A DNA stretch of 64,000 bases, from NCBI GenBank assembly GCA_905221605.1, contig CAJNDS010002371.1:36915-100914 (forward strand). Reading direction: 5' to 3'. The stretch is from Symbiodinium natans. Its lineage: Eukaryota > Sar > Dinophyceae > Suessiales > Symbiodiniaceae. The notes under the pieces are model-generated. The model searched no databases. It worked only from the letters and a program-made list of their open reading frames with translations, and was not told where the DNA came from. Shown here piece by piece: positions 11,000 to 22,549 of the stretch (position 1 is the first letter of the stretch; each line of letters begins with the position of its first letter). The position numbers and the translations under genes were made by a program.

Positions 11000-12560
11000 C
11001 TGCTCATGTCTACGTCTACTTCGTATTGCCCAAGATGGGTTGGATCACAACCAAGACAACAGGGGATTGCGGGATTACGGGACACCACAGGAGTGCAGCT
11101 CAGCTTCTGGATGCCTTAGCTGCCTCGGTCGAAGCCGAACGATCCCAGTACTCTTCCAACCCTTCCAAGTGCGAACGTAAAGTGGTCAGAGGTTGCTTGG
11201 TGCATTTTGGCGTGTTGACTCAAAGATTTTGGGAGGCCTCCCTGTTTTGGAGGCGCTGTCTGCTGTTAACTGCGTTGAATCGTCCTCTGGCGAACCTCTC
11301 AGCCTGAATTTGAAGCAGCCACCGAACGAACGGCTTCACTTGTACAAGTGGGACATGGATTCGTGCGGCTTCGGAGATGTCGATCTGTTTCAAGCGGTGT
11401 TCCAGCCAAGGCAATCAACGTAACAAAAGATGGCAGTCTACGAGTGTACGGAACCCGCTGTCGATCAAGGAAGCTAATCTCTGTCTCTGCTTCCGGCAGG
11501 AGGCAGACTTCGGCTTTCCCGGTTTCGGAGGAGGTGGGGCTACCTGGGCGACTCAAAGTTGCTGAGGGGCATCTTGCTGGCAAAAATTAATTTGCAGAGA
11601 ACCCCAGCATGTCTGAGCCTTGGACAGGCTTCTTCGGAACTCCTGCTCGCCGTGCACACAAATTGAGCACGCGTCGAGCTTCGCTGCTTCAAGCTCGCAA
11701 GAGATCGTGCCTGGCATCCCAGCAGCAGGAGTCTGCTGGACCTGCACCTCATTTTTGCCAACATTTACAGACTTTCATCTTGACACCACGGGACGCTGTG
11801 GACAAAAAACACAGCTGATCCCAGCTTGAGGGTCGCACTTTCCTCTCGAGGCTTTTTGTCCAGCCACTAGAGTCGTCGCCCCTGGGCTCCACAAGTCATG
11901 CAGCAGCCAAAGACAAGGACGACGCCACGTGCAGACTGAGAAGCAGAAGCCCATCGCCAGCGGCCGGCCATCCCAAACCACACCAGCGTCATCCGGCCCC
12001 CAAATGATTCTCTGCGCTTCGGCGGAGACCTCGCAACAGATGCACAGCAAAAAGCAGGCTGCGGTTGGCATCAAAGCCTCTGCTCAGTCTCCAACCGGTC
12101 TGCCCAAGACAGCAGGCCTGCACACCATGGCTCGCGGGCCCGGACAATGCCGACGTAATAGTTGCGGCTTGAGAAGCAAAGGCAGCGTGGAGTAGAGTGC
12201 GGGGCTCTCGAAAACTGCAGTTCTTGGCTGAGGAGGATGAAGAAGCGCAAACTTTTCTGCTTTTCGTCCCTACGTCCCTCTGTTACCCCTATACCTACGC
12301 CCGCCTCTGATCGCCTCTGCACCAGGCATCTGGCTTTGCCAGGCCACGGCAAAAGACAACTCGAGCTCCGAGCTGGTCCAAGCTCGTCCCCAAGATCACG
12401 CTTGACTCCGCTTGCTTCAGTCACTTCAGCTGCAAACCCCGTTTATACAACCGAGCGGATCCGGGAGGATCAGCCTGGAGGAAGCGCTGGAGGCCCGACA
12501 CAGGAGTGAAACAAAGCTGTCAAGCGCTCGTATGCATGGGTTGCGACCTGGCGCACATGC
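11000..12560. other. No confident gene
   Basis: Several frames of 60-140 codons occur on both strands, none with a recognisable motif. A minus-strand frame at 12071-12424 is open but unremarkable. Confidence 0.4.
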
Positions 12561-12569
12561 ATCTGCTCC

Positions 12570-12690
12570 AGACGGTTAGAAAGGCATCTGCGGGCCGATC
12601 CGCTGGTGCCGAAGGTTGCTAAGCCCACAACTGCGAGCGTGTCATCATCGAGACCTTGCAACTTCAAAGACTCGAAAAACTTTGGGCGCC
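12570..12690 (-). CDS. Candidate exon, unknown
   Basis: After a CAG acceptor the minus strand reads GRPKFFESLKLQGLDDD then LAVVGLATFGTSGSA. The intron on its 5' side carries the nonamer array described next. No family recognised. Confidence 0.35.
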
Positions 12691-12701
12691 CTGTCTGAAC
12701 A

Positions 12702-12755
12702 ACATTCAACACATTCAACACATTCAACACATTCAACACATTCAACACATTCAAC
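12702..12755. repeat. Tandem nonamer ACATTCAAC x6
   Basis: Six consecutive perfect copies of ACATTCAAC, followed by imperfect remnants (ACATGTTC). Confidence 0.95.
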
Positions 12756-12779
12756 ATGTTCAAAACGTTCAAAAAGCAG

Positions 12780-14000
12780 TATTCACATCCCAGGCATGCC
12801 TCGACAGTACGTCATTAGCGGATGGATAGATGCTCCCAATTCTCCACTTGAGTGCCCGCAGATGCTGGCCCCAAAACGATCAACGAGTGCGGATTATCTG
12901 GTTCTTGCTCGACACTGCTCAACCCTGTACAACGGCACTCACCATGGCTCAAGTATTGAACGGACCTTATCCGTTTCATGCGCTGGGCACCGCGCGTAGT
13001 TGCGGTTTCGAGCTGGGCTTGCTTCGTTGGATCGTGCCATCCACGCATTGGTGTTCTCCTGATGGACTTGTCAGGCATTGCCAAGCTCTGTCAGCTAGGG
13101 CTGAAGCAGGGAAGCTTCAAGAAGGTCATGCAAGACGTTTTCACCTTTAGTTACTGGATGCATACGGAGGTTCACTCCCTGCTAGTATGGCTAGGATGGC
13201 TATGTATACTGCTTGGAAACATTCCCAAGAGGAATAAGACGGAGACAAAGAGCAGGGTTGCATCCCACGATCTACTCAGACAAGTGAGGAGGAAGACAAC
13301 CTTGGGCAAGTGGAGCAGACGTGAGGAGAGGGCCTTGGTCAAGGACCTTGCTTGTGGCTGTGAGCAACACAGCTTCGCACCTTGCTACCGCCTTTCTCAG
13401 GCCGCATGGCTTCTGACATACAGGGAGTGGTAGGGTAGCTTCGAAGATTCGCGCGCTGCTCGTGCACTCTAGAATCTCCAGAACTCTCAGACACTCAGCC
13501 CTGAGCCTTGAAGGCATGCTTTGGGCTGTCTCGCGGGAGAAGCTCTGGCCTGGCACACCCCAAGCGGTACCGATCTGATCCGAGGAAGCGTAGCAAGCTC
13601 ATGTACACTCAAACGCATCGAGTCTGCATCCGTGCTGTAGAGGCTGTCGCTTCACATGCGCGCCACATACAGAAATTACCGTTCAAGGCCCCTGCAGCTT
13701 CCCGGGCTTTCGCATGGAGTTCCTCGGCCACAGGCTATCAGAGGCCATGAAACACCGCAGGCCAAACAACGCTTCTTGAGGGCCAGGCCAATGGGTCTGG
13801 TTCCGTAGGCCAAGCAGCATTGGGTCTTGAAGCTTTCCGACACCTTATGCTACAAACTCACTGCAGAGCCCAGGTCTGCCTCGCACTTTGCACCAAGCGG
13901 CTGCTTTGTGTTCCCAGCGCAGGACTGAAATTGCATGGTACCTGATCTGGGACTGCAGTGTCGATTTCACTGTCGAACTAGAACAGAACTGCTGCATGCC
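12780..14000. other. No confident gene
   Basis: A plus-strand frame at 12978-13433 is open for 151 codons but has no motif, no matching splice structure and runs against the local strand bias. Confidence 0.4.
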
Positions 14001-14026
14001 TCCTTGGGACGTGGAGGAACTGCATC

Positions 14027-14130
14027 CCTGAGCGTGCGAAGAACATATCAACAGCTTGTGCCGCAGCACGAAGTTGGGGCTGCTCGGGGTCCGGCTCCGC
14101 AACTCGCTGGCCCTTCAAGCGCGCTGCTTC
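14027..14130 (-). CDS. Candidate exon, unknown
   Basis: The minus-strand block opens after AAG and reads EAARLKGQRVAEPDPEQP then LRAAAQAVDMFFARS, ending before GA. Its helical, Ala/Glu-rich composition is exon-like. Not recognised. Confidence 0.4.
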
Positions 14131-14403
14131 CTTCATCCTGGGACACTCATTTGCCATCATATGCAATACTGACGCCGCCGTGCTACCAACGTGTCCGGGA
14201 ATGAGTGCTCGACAGCTCGTCTCGAGTCTTCTGTCGGACTTTCTGGATTTGGATCTGGCGCATGCAGAGCACGTCCGATCCATGCTTGGCAAGCTTGCAT
14301 TTAAGGTCCAGGGCGCTAATCTGGACCCCTATCTTCTTCTAGCACTCATGTCCCACTGCGGTGGCTCCTGGTAGTACTCATCTGGCTCAGGTCCTGCATG
14401 GCC

Positions 14404-14447
14404 AGGAAGAACAGGAAGAATAGGAAGAATAGGAAGAGTAGGAAGAA
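14404..14447. repeat. Short AGGAAGAAT-type tandem repeat
   Basis: About five imperfect copies of AGGAAGAAT or AGGAAGAGT in a row. The flanking region up to 15.3 kb shows no supported gene. Confidence 0.8.
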
Positions 14448-15302
14448 GATTTGCGAATTTGAGAATCTCGCCCTGCAGCTTCGGGCAGTACTGCCCGATT
14501 GGGGAAGGATTCGTGATGGTCGCGATGCGGATATACGCTGCCTCAGTTGGCTTTGCTAGTCTTTGCTAGCCACACAGTTCTTGTTAGATTCTGTGCTTCG
14601 TCTCTTAGGCCCGCACGCGGTCCGACAAATCCTGCACTAGGAAGGCTTAGGGATGTTTAGGGTTTCTGGCCACGGCATGATGAACACGAGGGACGAAAAC
14701 AGCGAAGGGACAGCTACCCTCGTTACCCCATTGAGATGCTTGCGGGCAACAAACTTTGCCGACGCTCCCTTTACGTGACCTGGCTTGGCTTGGCTCGAAG
14801 GTGGAGACTGAAAGTTGCCAGGAAAGTCACTTCATACTTGAGGGCTTAAGGACCCTGGGGGGGTATGTGGGGAGTACTTTGGAGGACTATTGTTCAAGGT
14901 ACACATACAGGGGTACAGGTGCTGCCCCGAGTTCCTCCACTTTCTATCTGACATGTTGGCACAGTACATTTCGGGCCTGCTTCTGGCCCCAGGCGGCAAG
15001 CACACACTGGCCCAACCAGGGTTCCGCAACTTAAGATGCCAGTAGCTCGGTGCGATGAAAACAGCATATCGAAGTATATACAGTATCTCAAGTGCACAGT
15101 TTAGCTCCGCAGGTCCTTGGTCTTGTACCGAGCCCAGAAAAGGCGCTCCGTCTGGTTGTGGATACTTGGCGCTGGGAAGGGCTGCACAAACTCCAAGTCA
15201 GACAACACAAGGTAGGCGAGGAGTCGCTAGCAGCTGCAGACTGAACTTTGGTTGAATGCATTGCATGCTGAGCGTGACTAGCTGTGCGGCGCAAGTGTCT
15301 GT

Positions 15303-15612
15303 CTAATTCAGGAGTTTGTTCCACCGCTCATGCTCGTTGCAGAACCGCAACTGTTGAAGCATCGGCTCGGGAGCGAACTCTCGCGTGGTCTTCCTCATCT
15401 CCTCTCTCAGCCCGTCCTGTGAAGCTTCATCCGCATGCACGAAAGGTGAAAGCTTATATGGAGCAGCCGATTCACTTCGCATGTATCACAAGCTCTGTGT
15501 CACCGGGCATTGTCGCGCTTGAGCAAGGCAATTTGCTGACGAACCTCTTGGAGGTTGGCCTGAACAAGTCTCTGAAACTCAGTAGACTCCAGTCGACTCC
15601 ATGCATTCTTGC
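15303..15612 (-). CDS. Coiled-coil protein, 3' end (two exons)
   Basis: Exon 15509-15612 reads SRLESTEFQRLVQANLQEV and IALLKRDN and ends before GC. Exon 15303-15416 follows CAG and reads DGLREEMRKTTREFAPEP then LRFCNEHERWNKLLN and a TAG stop. The join keeps frame and continues a charged coiled coil. It lies just 3' of the SDHAF2-like gene on the same strand. The 5' part was not found and no family is recognised. Confidence 0.6.
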
Positions 15613-16228
15613 CTCATGCTCACCAGTAGAGGGATACGCCGGAGCAAAGTAGCCCGCCGCCATTCAGGAGCACGTCTCCAGTTGAGGTCGTACTAGCTGG
15701 CTAAGTCGAAGATTCACTTCCGGCTGCAAGCTGCTGAGCAGCACTTGCTAAAAAGGAGACGGTACACCATCATCCATCAGCGATGGTACCAGTGACAATA
15801 CACAACTTCCGAACTACAACTGCAGCTTGACAGGACAGGCCAGGGTCAATATGAATTCGAACGGCCACTTTGATCGCCGGTTCAGGACAACACCTGCAAC
15901 CCACTGCAACTCAACGTTCTCTCACTGCTGGAGCAGCAATCCAGGCAGAAAATCGGCTGTGCAATTGCCTGATCTTTGTGCAGGTACTGCTTGCCTTAAA
16001 CAGTTGTAAAGCAAGCATACTATCTGCAAGTATTACCCTCAAGTATCCGCATCTGTCAAAACGTGCGGCCGTCACGAGTACAAGTCCTTGGACCTACGAA
16101 GTCCGGTGAGAAACCGCAATACACACTTTCGTTCGTTCTCACTTGACGCTGAAGTCACTCGTGTGGTCGCTCTTAACATACCTGTACGCGACGCACTCTT
16201 CTATCTTCAGACATGAAGCAAATTGCAG

Positions 16229-17139
16229 TCAGAGGCACTCCATCATGAGCTGCATGACTTCATTCTCTTTCAAGAGCTCCTCTGGCACTTGCACCTGCGA
16301 GGTCAAACACCGTGGAAGAAAATTGCTTGAGAACTGAATGGCGCCCTGTCCAGACCTGCTTTGTAAACCACTTGAAGAGGTCCGGGTTCTCAAGTTCAAG
16401 GACCTGGCGTGCAAGCGAAGACAAGCTGTTAGGCTGTTGTTGTGCAGCGTGGCCCTGTGCGACCCTCGTGTTTTTGATTGCATTTTCGTGCCTCCTCTAG
16501 CAGATCCAACTTGTCGTTGTCAAAGTCTGCAATGTGCCTGGCTTTCGTGCCACTGACTACGTGCAGCGACTACAGGCCACAGCCATCCATGATCCCAGCA
16601 TCAGGGCATACAGGAGCCATCAATGGCGAGAATCAGCGACTTCGAGGAGGGTACCGAATCGTGAAGGACAAACAAAAACCGCACCAAAAGCAAGCTGCAC
16701 CGACGAAACAACCATGGCGTGACAGTAGTTTTGAGCACGTCTCCACCAGCAAAGGCCGTTCGCACATGCTTCCCAACAGACCAAAGGTCACTGTTCCGGG
16801 CCGTTCGGCTTCACCTCCTGCCTTTTTGTGTTTTCGACTTTTTCGAGTGTCCATCTCAATCTCTATCCATGTATCAGGGCAGTCCATGTCTGGACCCTCG
16901 TGCAACTGAACGCAACTCATTAACTCGTGGCGGCGCAGCTTCTCTACGAAGGTTCCCATGAGCACATCCAGCTCGAGCCAGCCGCGGCTTTTGGCGCGCC
17001 AGGTGAGCCTAATTGCCATCTGTTGCTCTTTCGAGGAAGGGAGGCTTTCCGACTTCGCGATATGCGCAAGCTGATGTACACAGGTACTTCCAAGCTGGGC
17101 AGAAAACCTCTTTCTGCGCTTCAGCAGCTCCAAGTCATC
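16229..17139 (-). CDS. SDHAF2/SdhE-like succinate dehydrogenase assembly factor (five exons)
   Basis: Exons 17108-17139, about 16940-17008, 16492-16526, 16356-16433 and 16229-16294 (TGA stop). Joined, they give KRLTWRAKSRGWLELDVLMGT, then DKLDLLEE, then LELENPDLFKWFTKQ, then VPEELLKENEVMQLM. These are the family hallmarks: the RxRG.ELD helix with the RG dipeptide used in flavinylation, the ENPDLFKWFT core and a terminal EVMxLM helix. The family helps attach FAD to the succinate dehydrogenase flavoprotein (SDHA) in mitochondria. Donors are GT, GC, GC, GT. The second exon's 3' edge is uncertain by a few codons. The first coding exon, which should carry the mitochondrial presequence, was not found. 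About 100 residues are covered, close to the family core. Confidence 0.75.
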
Positions 17140-17149
17140 CTTGGACGTC

Positions 17150-18285
17150 TAGGCTTCTTTGCATCGTCCAGACTATGAAATCAAGGCATCTGCAGATTTC
17201 AGTCTGTGAGCGAAAGCTTACTCTTAGCCTCTTAGCTCCAGACAGAGGAAGAGGCTGCCTCGCAGGGCTAGATGACCTAGTGAGCTACCAGCATGGACCA
17301 ACTTGAGCGGAACGAAGAAGCACCATTTTTTCCGCTGGGTATCGTAGACCTGCCTACTCCTCCCACCCCCTTCCCTCCCCCCTTCACTCCCCCTCCCCCA
17401 CCGTCGGCGACTCCCCCCTATACCTCCGAAGATCTAGTTTTCCTGGAAGTGGCAACCTGCGAAATGGTTTGAATCAACGGATTCTGGCTCACGGCCAGGT
17501 GGAATACATGAAATCCTAGAATCACACTGCCGCACAACCTTCTTCGATCTGAGTCTGCTACGACCTGCCTTTGCAGACAAGCTGAGCCTTCGGCGTTGAA
17601 GTTTCGGGCGGGAGCAATGCGAAAGGCCTGTGTTGTGGCGCTATGGACAAGGGATCGAAGACACCAGATGCACTACTAGAGACTCGCCTGACACTGTGTC
17701 CCTGCTTGGACAATCGGGATACCGCAACCTCGCAAAAGACTTTGAGAATGTCGAACTTGCCCAGCCAGTACCCACCCGATTTAGCAACACAGTTGCCTTT
17801 GTGCGAGGGACGTAGCCTCAGCGTGCTCGAAGTCAAACCTGTCAAGTGAACCAACCAGATGGGACAGAAGGGGAGAGTCACGAATCGGCACATGACATGC
17901 CCGTGGCCCTCCACCCACATCCATCCACAACGTTGCCAAGGCTGCCCTGAGTCTTTAAGCCCCTTCACAGTGGACCTGCACGGCCGAGCAGACCACAGAG
18001 CCGCAGAGCTGCCATCTTCCTCGGAGTCGTGCTTGGATTCATGCCTACGCCTCCTCGATGGGAGTCCGAAAAGTTCATTTGTAAGCTGCATTGGATCACT
18101 TGCACCGTGTGCTTCGAGACTCTGAGTGCGCCGCACGAAGGATCTGCTAGGGAGCCCTACCCCAAGATCCAGAATGCAGCAGCCACCGCAAGACACAAGC
18201 TCAGAAATAATCAGGTCTTGTAGGAGATTGTGCAGACCCTCACGAAGACGCAAACAAATCACCACTTCGAACCTCCCTGGCCTAC
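17150..18285. other. Unassigned; pyrimidine-rich tract and a 235-codon frame
   Basis: A C/T-rich stretch spans about 17350-17415. A minus-strand frame at 17558-18265 is open for 235 codons, including NELFGLPSRRRRHESKHD and SEEDGSSAALW, and part may be an exon. It has no recognisable domain and its 3' half looks non-coding. Confidence 0.35.
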
Positions 18286-18291
18286 ATAGTC

Positions 18292-18392
18292 AGGCAACAA
18301 TTCGGCACAGTTGCCCGCCTGACTGAGGCAATGTTCCGCTACAGTTGGCCGTAGTAGTTAAGGCAAAATTTCGGCACGGTTGCCAGCCTGAG
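18292..18392. repeat. Small hairpin repeats, three copies
   Basis: Three related elements of about 23 nt: GGCAAC..TTCGGCACA..GTTGCC at 18292-18314, a degenerate one near 18331-18354, and GGCAA..TTTCGGCACG..TTGCC at 18361-18383. Each has arms GGCAA(C)/(G)TTGCC around a loop containing TTC(G/C)GC. A partial relative occurs near 19750. Confidence 0.7.
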
Positions 18393-18399
18393 CCTCCGA

Positions 18400-21380
18400 A
18401 TTTTATACTGCCTGGTCTGCTGAGTGTTGTACTGCCTCACAGCTGTCCTACCCGCTGCCCTGAGCACGTCGTATCACATGATGCGTGCCACTTTGTACTT
18501 AAAATCTAGCTACCACTTGTCGGGGGGAAACTACTCCGATCATCCCCTCCCTACCACTACCTGCTGTGGCAGCCGTCCTGCTCTCCGCGGAATTCTCTGA
18601 TGGGCACTCTCGGGATACTCAGCTGGACTCTTCTCCAAGGATACTCGGCGATATATGCCGGGACTCTCCGCAGGCTTCTTTGAGGGCGGGCACCCCAGGG
18701 ACCAAGCCGAGGAGGCCAGGAGAATGCTAGACTTCAACGCGAAAGCGACCCCACAGCGAGGGTGGGCGAAAAACGACCCCTTTTTTTCGCTGTGGCTTGG
18801 CCAACTCATGCGATCGCACGGGTGCCATTCGGCAGCTCAGGCCTCGGTTGAGCATGCACATCTCGAAGCAGCCTTCAGGCAATGAAAAACCAATGAATAG
18901 AGGTGTCCAATCACGTGCTCAATGTCTACATTCCGACTGGGGTCCCGGCGATTTCTGAAAAGTAGGTGCCAGGTGACAGTTAAAAACATGCAATAATGCC
19001 ACCTGCACCTATGCTGTCGCATACTGTTTCGCAATTTGAGTTCTCACAAGTAAACCTACTCATAGCAAATCGCATCTTGTAGTTGGCCTTTTGTAGCCTT
19101 TACGAAAATGAACTTGCCTGTCTACAATTGTCTTGGCCTGTATTGGCCTCCTGCACATAGGCCTTAGAGTCTTCGGGTTCCATACTAATCTGCCATGAAA
19201 CTGGAGCTTCTACTTTAGAGGCAACATGGCTCAAACGTGTCAGCCGCATGCATCCCTCTCACTTCAAAGTGGATAGCCCATCACTCGCAGGCGATGATAC
19301 ACCTCCAACCACATGGCAGATAGCGGACCCTCATGCACATGAAGGCGCGACACTCCGAGCAACCCAGCATCCTGCCTGCACGTGTCTGCATGGCCTTGCA
19401 ACACATGGAACGGACGAGTCACATGTAGCTGGCCGAGAAGCGTCACAACAGTTAAGCAACAAAAAGCGTTGCCGCAATTTTTCCCATTTTCTACAGAGCA
19501 AGCCACTTGCCAAAGAGCGCCATGAACATGCACAGGTATTAGGCACACGAGCATCGCAAATCAGTATGGATGCACCTGCAATGCTTGAAACTGCTGAGAA
19601 ACTGACCCATTCAAGTGCATCCGAGAGAGCATCCGAGAGAGCATCCGAGAGCATCCAGCAGTTTCGCTTCTGTTAAGTTGGTGCCTTACGGAGCAGCCTG
19701 TTCCTGCCCGATATGCTCCTGTGCAAGGTTGGGCTTCGGTCTGTGTTGAAGGGCAAGATTCGGCCTGTGCGACTGGCAGGCTGTAGTCTGTAGGTCCTGG
19801 GCCCTGATTCTACAAGTAGGGCCGCTGTTCTCACCTGCCTCGTCGACTTGCCCTGGCAGCGAGCCCTCCTGGCAAATACGGCAGTCTGCGTAGCGAGCGC
19901 AATCGCACGCTGGACGTGCCATCAGAATTGCCACATTGCGGAAGGCCAGCCAGGCATGACCGGCCTGGCTGGATACAAGGTTCGGCCGATTGGCGATGGT
20001 CACTTGCACCTGTAGCTACACGAAGATTTGCCAGGTGATCTCTTCTGTACACGAGCGCCATAGCACCACATGGCGACAGTAAAGGACTTGCCTGATCCTG
20101 CCGAAAGGATTTCTTTGTCGCCGTTTGACCTGGCACACATATGCACGCAGTATGGTTGGTTGCTAGTGGACTGACGACCTCACACACACAGCAGATCTGC
20201 CAGCCTTCTTTGGTGTCTGCAGTTCCAATCGACCCCCTGGCTGCTGAACAAGGTCAGATTGCAAGGATCTGCCAATTGTCCAGAGTTGCTGAAACTGCCT
20301 GAGGACTACATGTCTCATCAGGGATCACGCATCACAGTGCAAACATGAGTGCCTCGACGATCGCAGGGACCTTCTCCGCGTTGCTCCAGTAAGGATAGGA
20401 TGTTTCTCAGTGTGAGAACGCTGAGTCACTTCGTGTGTCGCTTCATGTCGCTTCCTGTCGCTTCATGTCACCGACTTTGCGCTGCTCGAAGCCTTTGAAA
20501 CCGCTTAGGGCAGCGCCTTCCAATAACGAGCATGATCACGCAGGTGGTCCAATGGTACCTAGTGCCCAAGAATGGAAGATCTTGAGTCCGGGACGAATGG
20601 CCAGTGGGCTGAAGGCTTAAATTAGCTCAGGCTGCGACCGACAAAAGATGCCCGCTGGAGGTACCATACGCCAACTGACAGCACGTAGATGAGAAGACCC
20701 AAGCCAAATATGACTGTGAAAACTCTCAAAAGTCAAGGCTCGCATGCCGTCGTGCCACCTCTGCCAGGGTGTGAAGTGTGTCGTACAGAGGAATTGCGAG
20801 CCTCGGAGGTCAAATTTCACAGCTGACAGGCGCTCGACCCTCGCAGCAAGAGGACAACCACACGCACCCGCGCGCGCACGCGCGCGCGCGCAACCGGCTA
20901 CAGTAGGGGCATGGCACTTCTGCCAAACCACGCAGCCACTGCGGAGCATTTATGCCGACCTCCGGGCAATGCAACGACTTGTAATGCAAAGTATGGCAAG
21001 CCGCACCAGATGTGATTGCGTCACTATCGGAACTGGCTTGGACGATGTCATTTGAGGTCGAAAGCCTCGCGATCGTCGCGAGCCAGCTCCACCCACGCAA
21101 GGTGCCTGATGCGAAAAACACAGGCGGGGTCGAACTGCCCGTTTTACAGGGCACTTTCAGGCGGCTTGTTTTGGCTCTTGGGCACACAGCCACTTTTGCA
21201 AACCATGGCCAACTCCGGCTCAAAAATGCTGCAAACAACTCGTAGACACAAAATAGTCAGCTCAGGATGCGTTCAACTGTTCCAGAGGCTTGTGTTCCCC
21301 CACAAAGATTTTGCATACAGCATTCTAAAATTCTAAAGTTGCTGATGCCTCAGATGTCCCGCTTCCCCAAGTCGTTTGAG
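18400..21380. other. No confident gene
   Basis: No motif-bearing exon was found on either strand over 3 kb. A triple GAGAGAGCATCC repeat lies at about 19622-19650 and an alternating CG tract at about 20866-20890. Confidence 0.45.
20866..20890. repeat. Alternating purine-pyrimidine CGCG tract
   Basis: CCGCGCGCGCACGCGCGCGC, a dinucleotide repeat of the type that can adopt Z-DNA. Confidence 0.85.
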
Positions 21381-21479
21381 AAATGAAGCAAGTGCAAAGG
21401 GCGCTGCCCAGGGTGCTGTCCAGGGCGAAAGCAGGGAAACGTTCACCGGTGGACGCAAGCAATTTGTCGAAGGACGCTA

Positions 21480-21945
21480 GCTGCTACAGAGGAGGACGTG
21501 AAGTGAGAATTGATCACGACCTACCACTGGGGGCCCCCACTGCTTTTGAGGCAAGGCCAAGAATGCCAGATCTGCTGCTGCCAGCACCTCAACCAAAAAG
21601 AATAAAGCGCCGGAAAAAAAACTGAGGGAAGGGGCGCCAAGGCCAGCGACGGCTTCTAAGGATTCTGCCAATCCGGACAGAAGCAGGCGCCGTTCCCTCG
21701 CAGCGGCCAAGGCTTCCTCAAGTTCCTTCCGACATAAAAAACCCACTTTCCAGAACAGCTCTCACCTGAGATTTCTTCGGGCCTTTTTGTCAGCCGCGTT
21801 TTTGCTTGTACTCGCTGTGCACCCGTCCTCTTGCGAGAGGCCCTCGAGCTTCTCTAGGTTGAATGGCATGGGGCTCTCATCCGCTTCCAACCTGTTTAGA
21901 CAGGCGCATCCACGGTGCAAGAAGTGTCTGAGAAAGTGCTAAAAA
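21480..21945. other. Possible coding block, strand uncertain
   Basis: On plus, 21624-21941 is open and contains LRFLRAFLSAAFLLVLAVH, a good signal-anchor profile. On minus, 21477-21746 is open with LEEALAAARERRLLLSGLAE. Only one can be real. Local strand bias favours minus; the hydrophobic segment favours plus. Confidence 0.3.
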
Positions 21946-22350
21946 AGTGCTAAATTTGAAAACAACCTCCGCAGTGATCCCGCGAAGCACCAAAACCATG
22001 CCAGCTCCGCAGCATCCGCACGCGCTTCAGATCCTGCAAGCGGCTTTCAGCCGAAAGTGCATTCACACGGACTCTGACGTCAGCTGCAGATCCTCCAAAG
22101 CAGACGGCGGGCGTGCTCGATATTGCAGTCTTCGAACGAGCCTTGCCAAGAACACTCCCTGCACCGGCTGATGGCTGGCGTCACAGCTTGCGGAGCGCTG
22201 GGGGCAGGGCTTCCACAATGCATTTGGATCCTCAGCAGCGCTGCCTCGTGATGATGGACGCCCGGATGTTGTTCCGATGCCTGAAAAGGGAGACTCTGCA
22301 GATCAGAGTTCGATTGTCTGCATTCAGAACCGTTCAAAAACGGAACGGAG

Positions 22351-22377
22351 CAGGAGAGAAAGAGAGAGAGAGAGAGG

Positions 22378-22417
<40 letters not shown>

Positions 22418-22535
22418 GAGAAAGAGAGAAAGAGAGAGAGAGAGAGAGAGCGAGAGAGAGCGAGAGAGAGAGATAGAGAAACAAAACATAAAAATCAAAT
22501 AAAACAAAAAAAGCCAGAGAGAGAGAGAGGGAGGT
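22351..22535. repeat. (GA)n microsatellite
   Basis: A long imperfect GAGAGA run with AAAGAG interruptions, then GAGAGAGAGG near 22517-22530. It creates a spurious 284-codon Ser/Leu-rich minus-strand frame. Confidence 0.95.
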
Positions 22536-22549
22536 GTCCAGCGTAAGGC

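Noticed and set aside
12978..13433. 151-codon plus-strand frame
   Set aside because: Against strand bias, no motif, no splice context.
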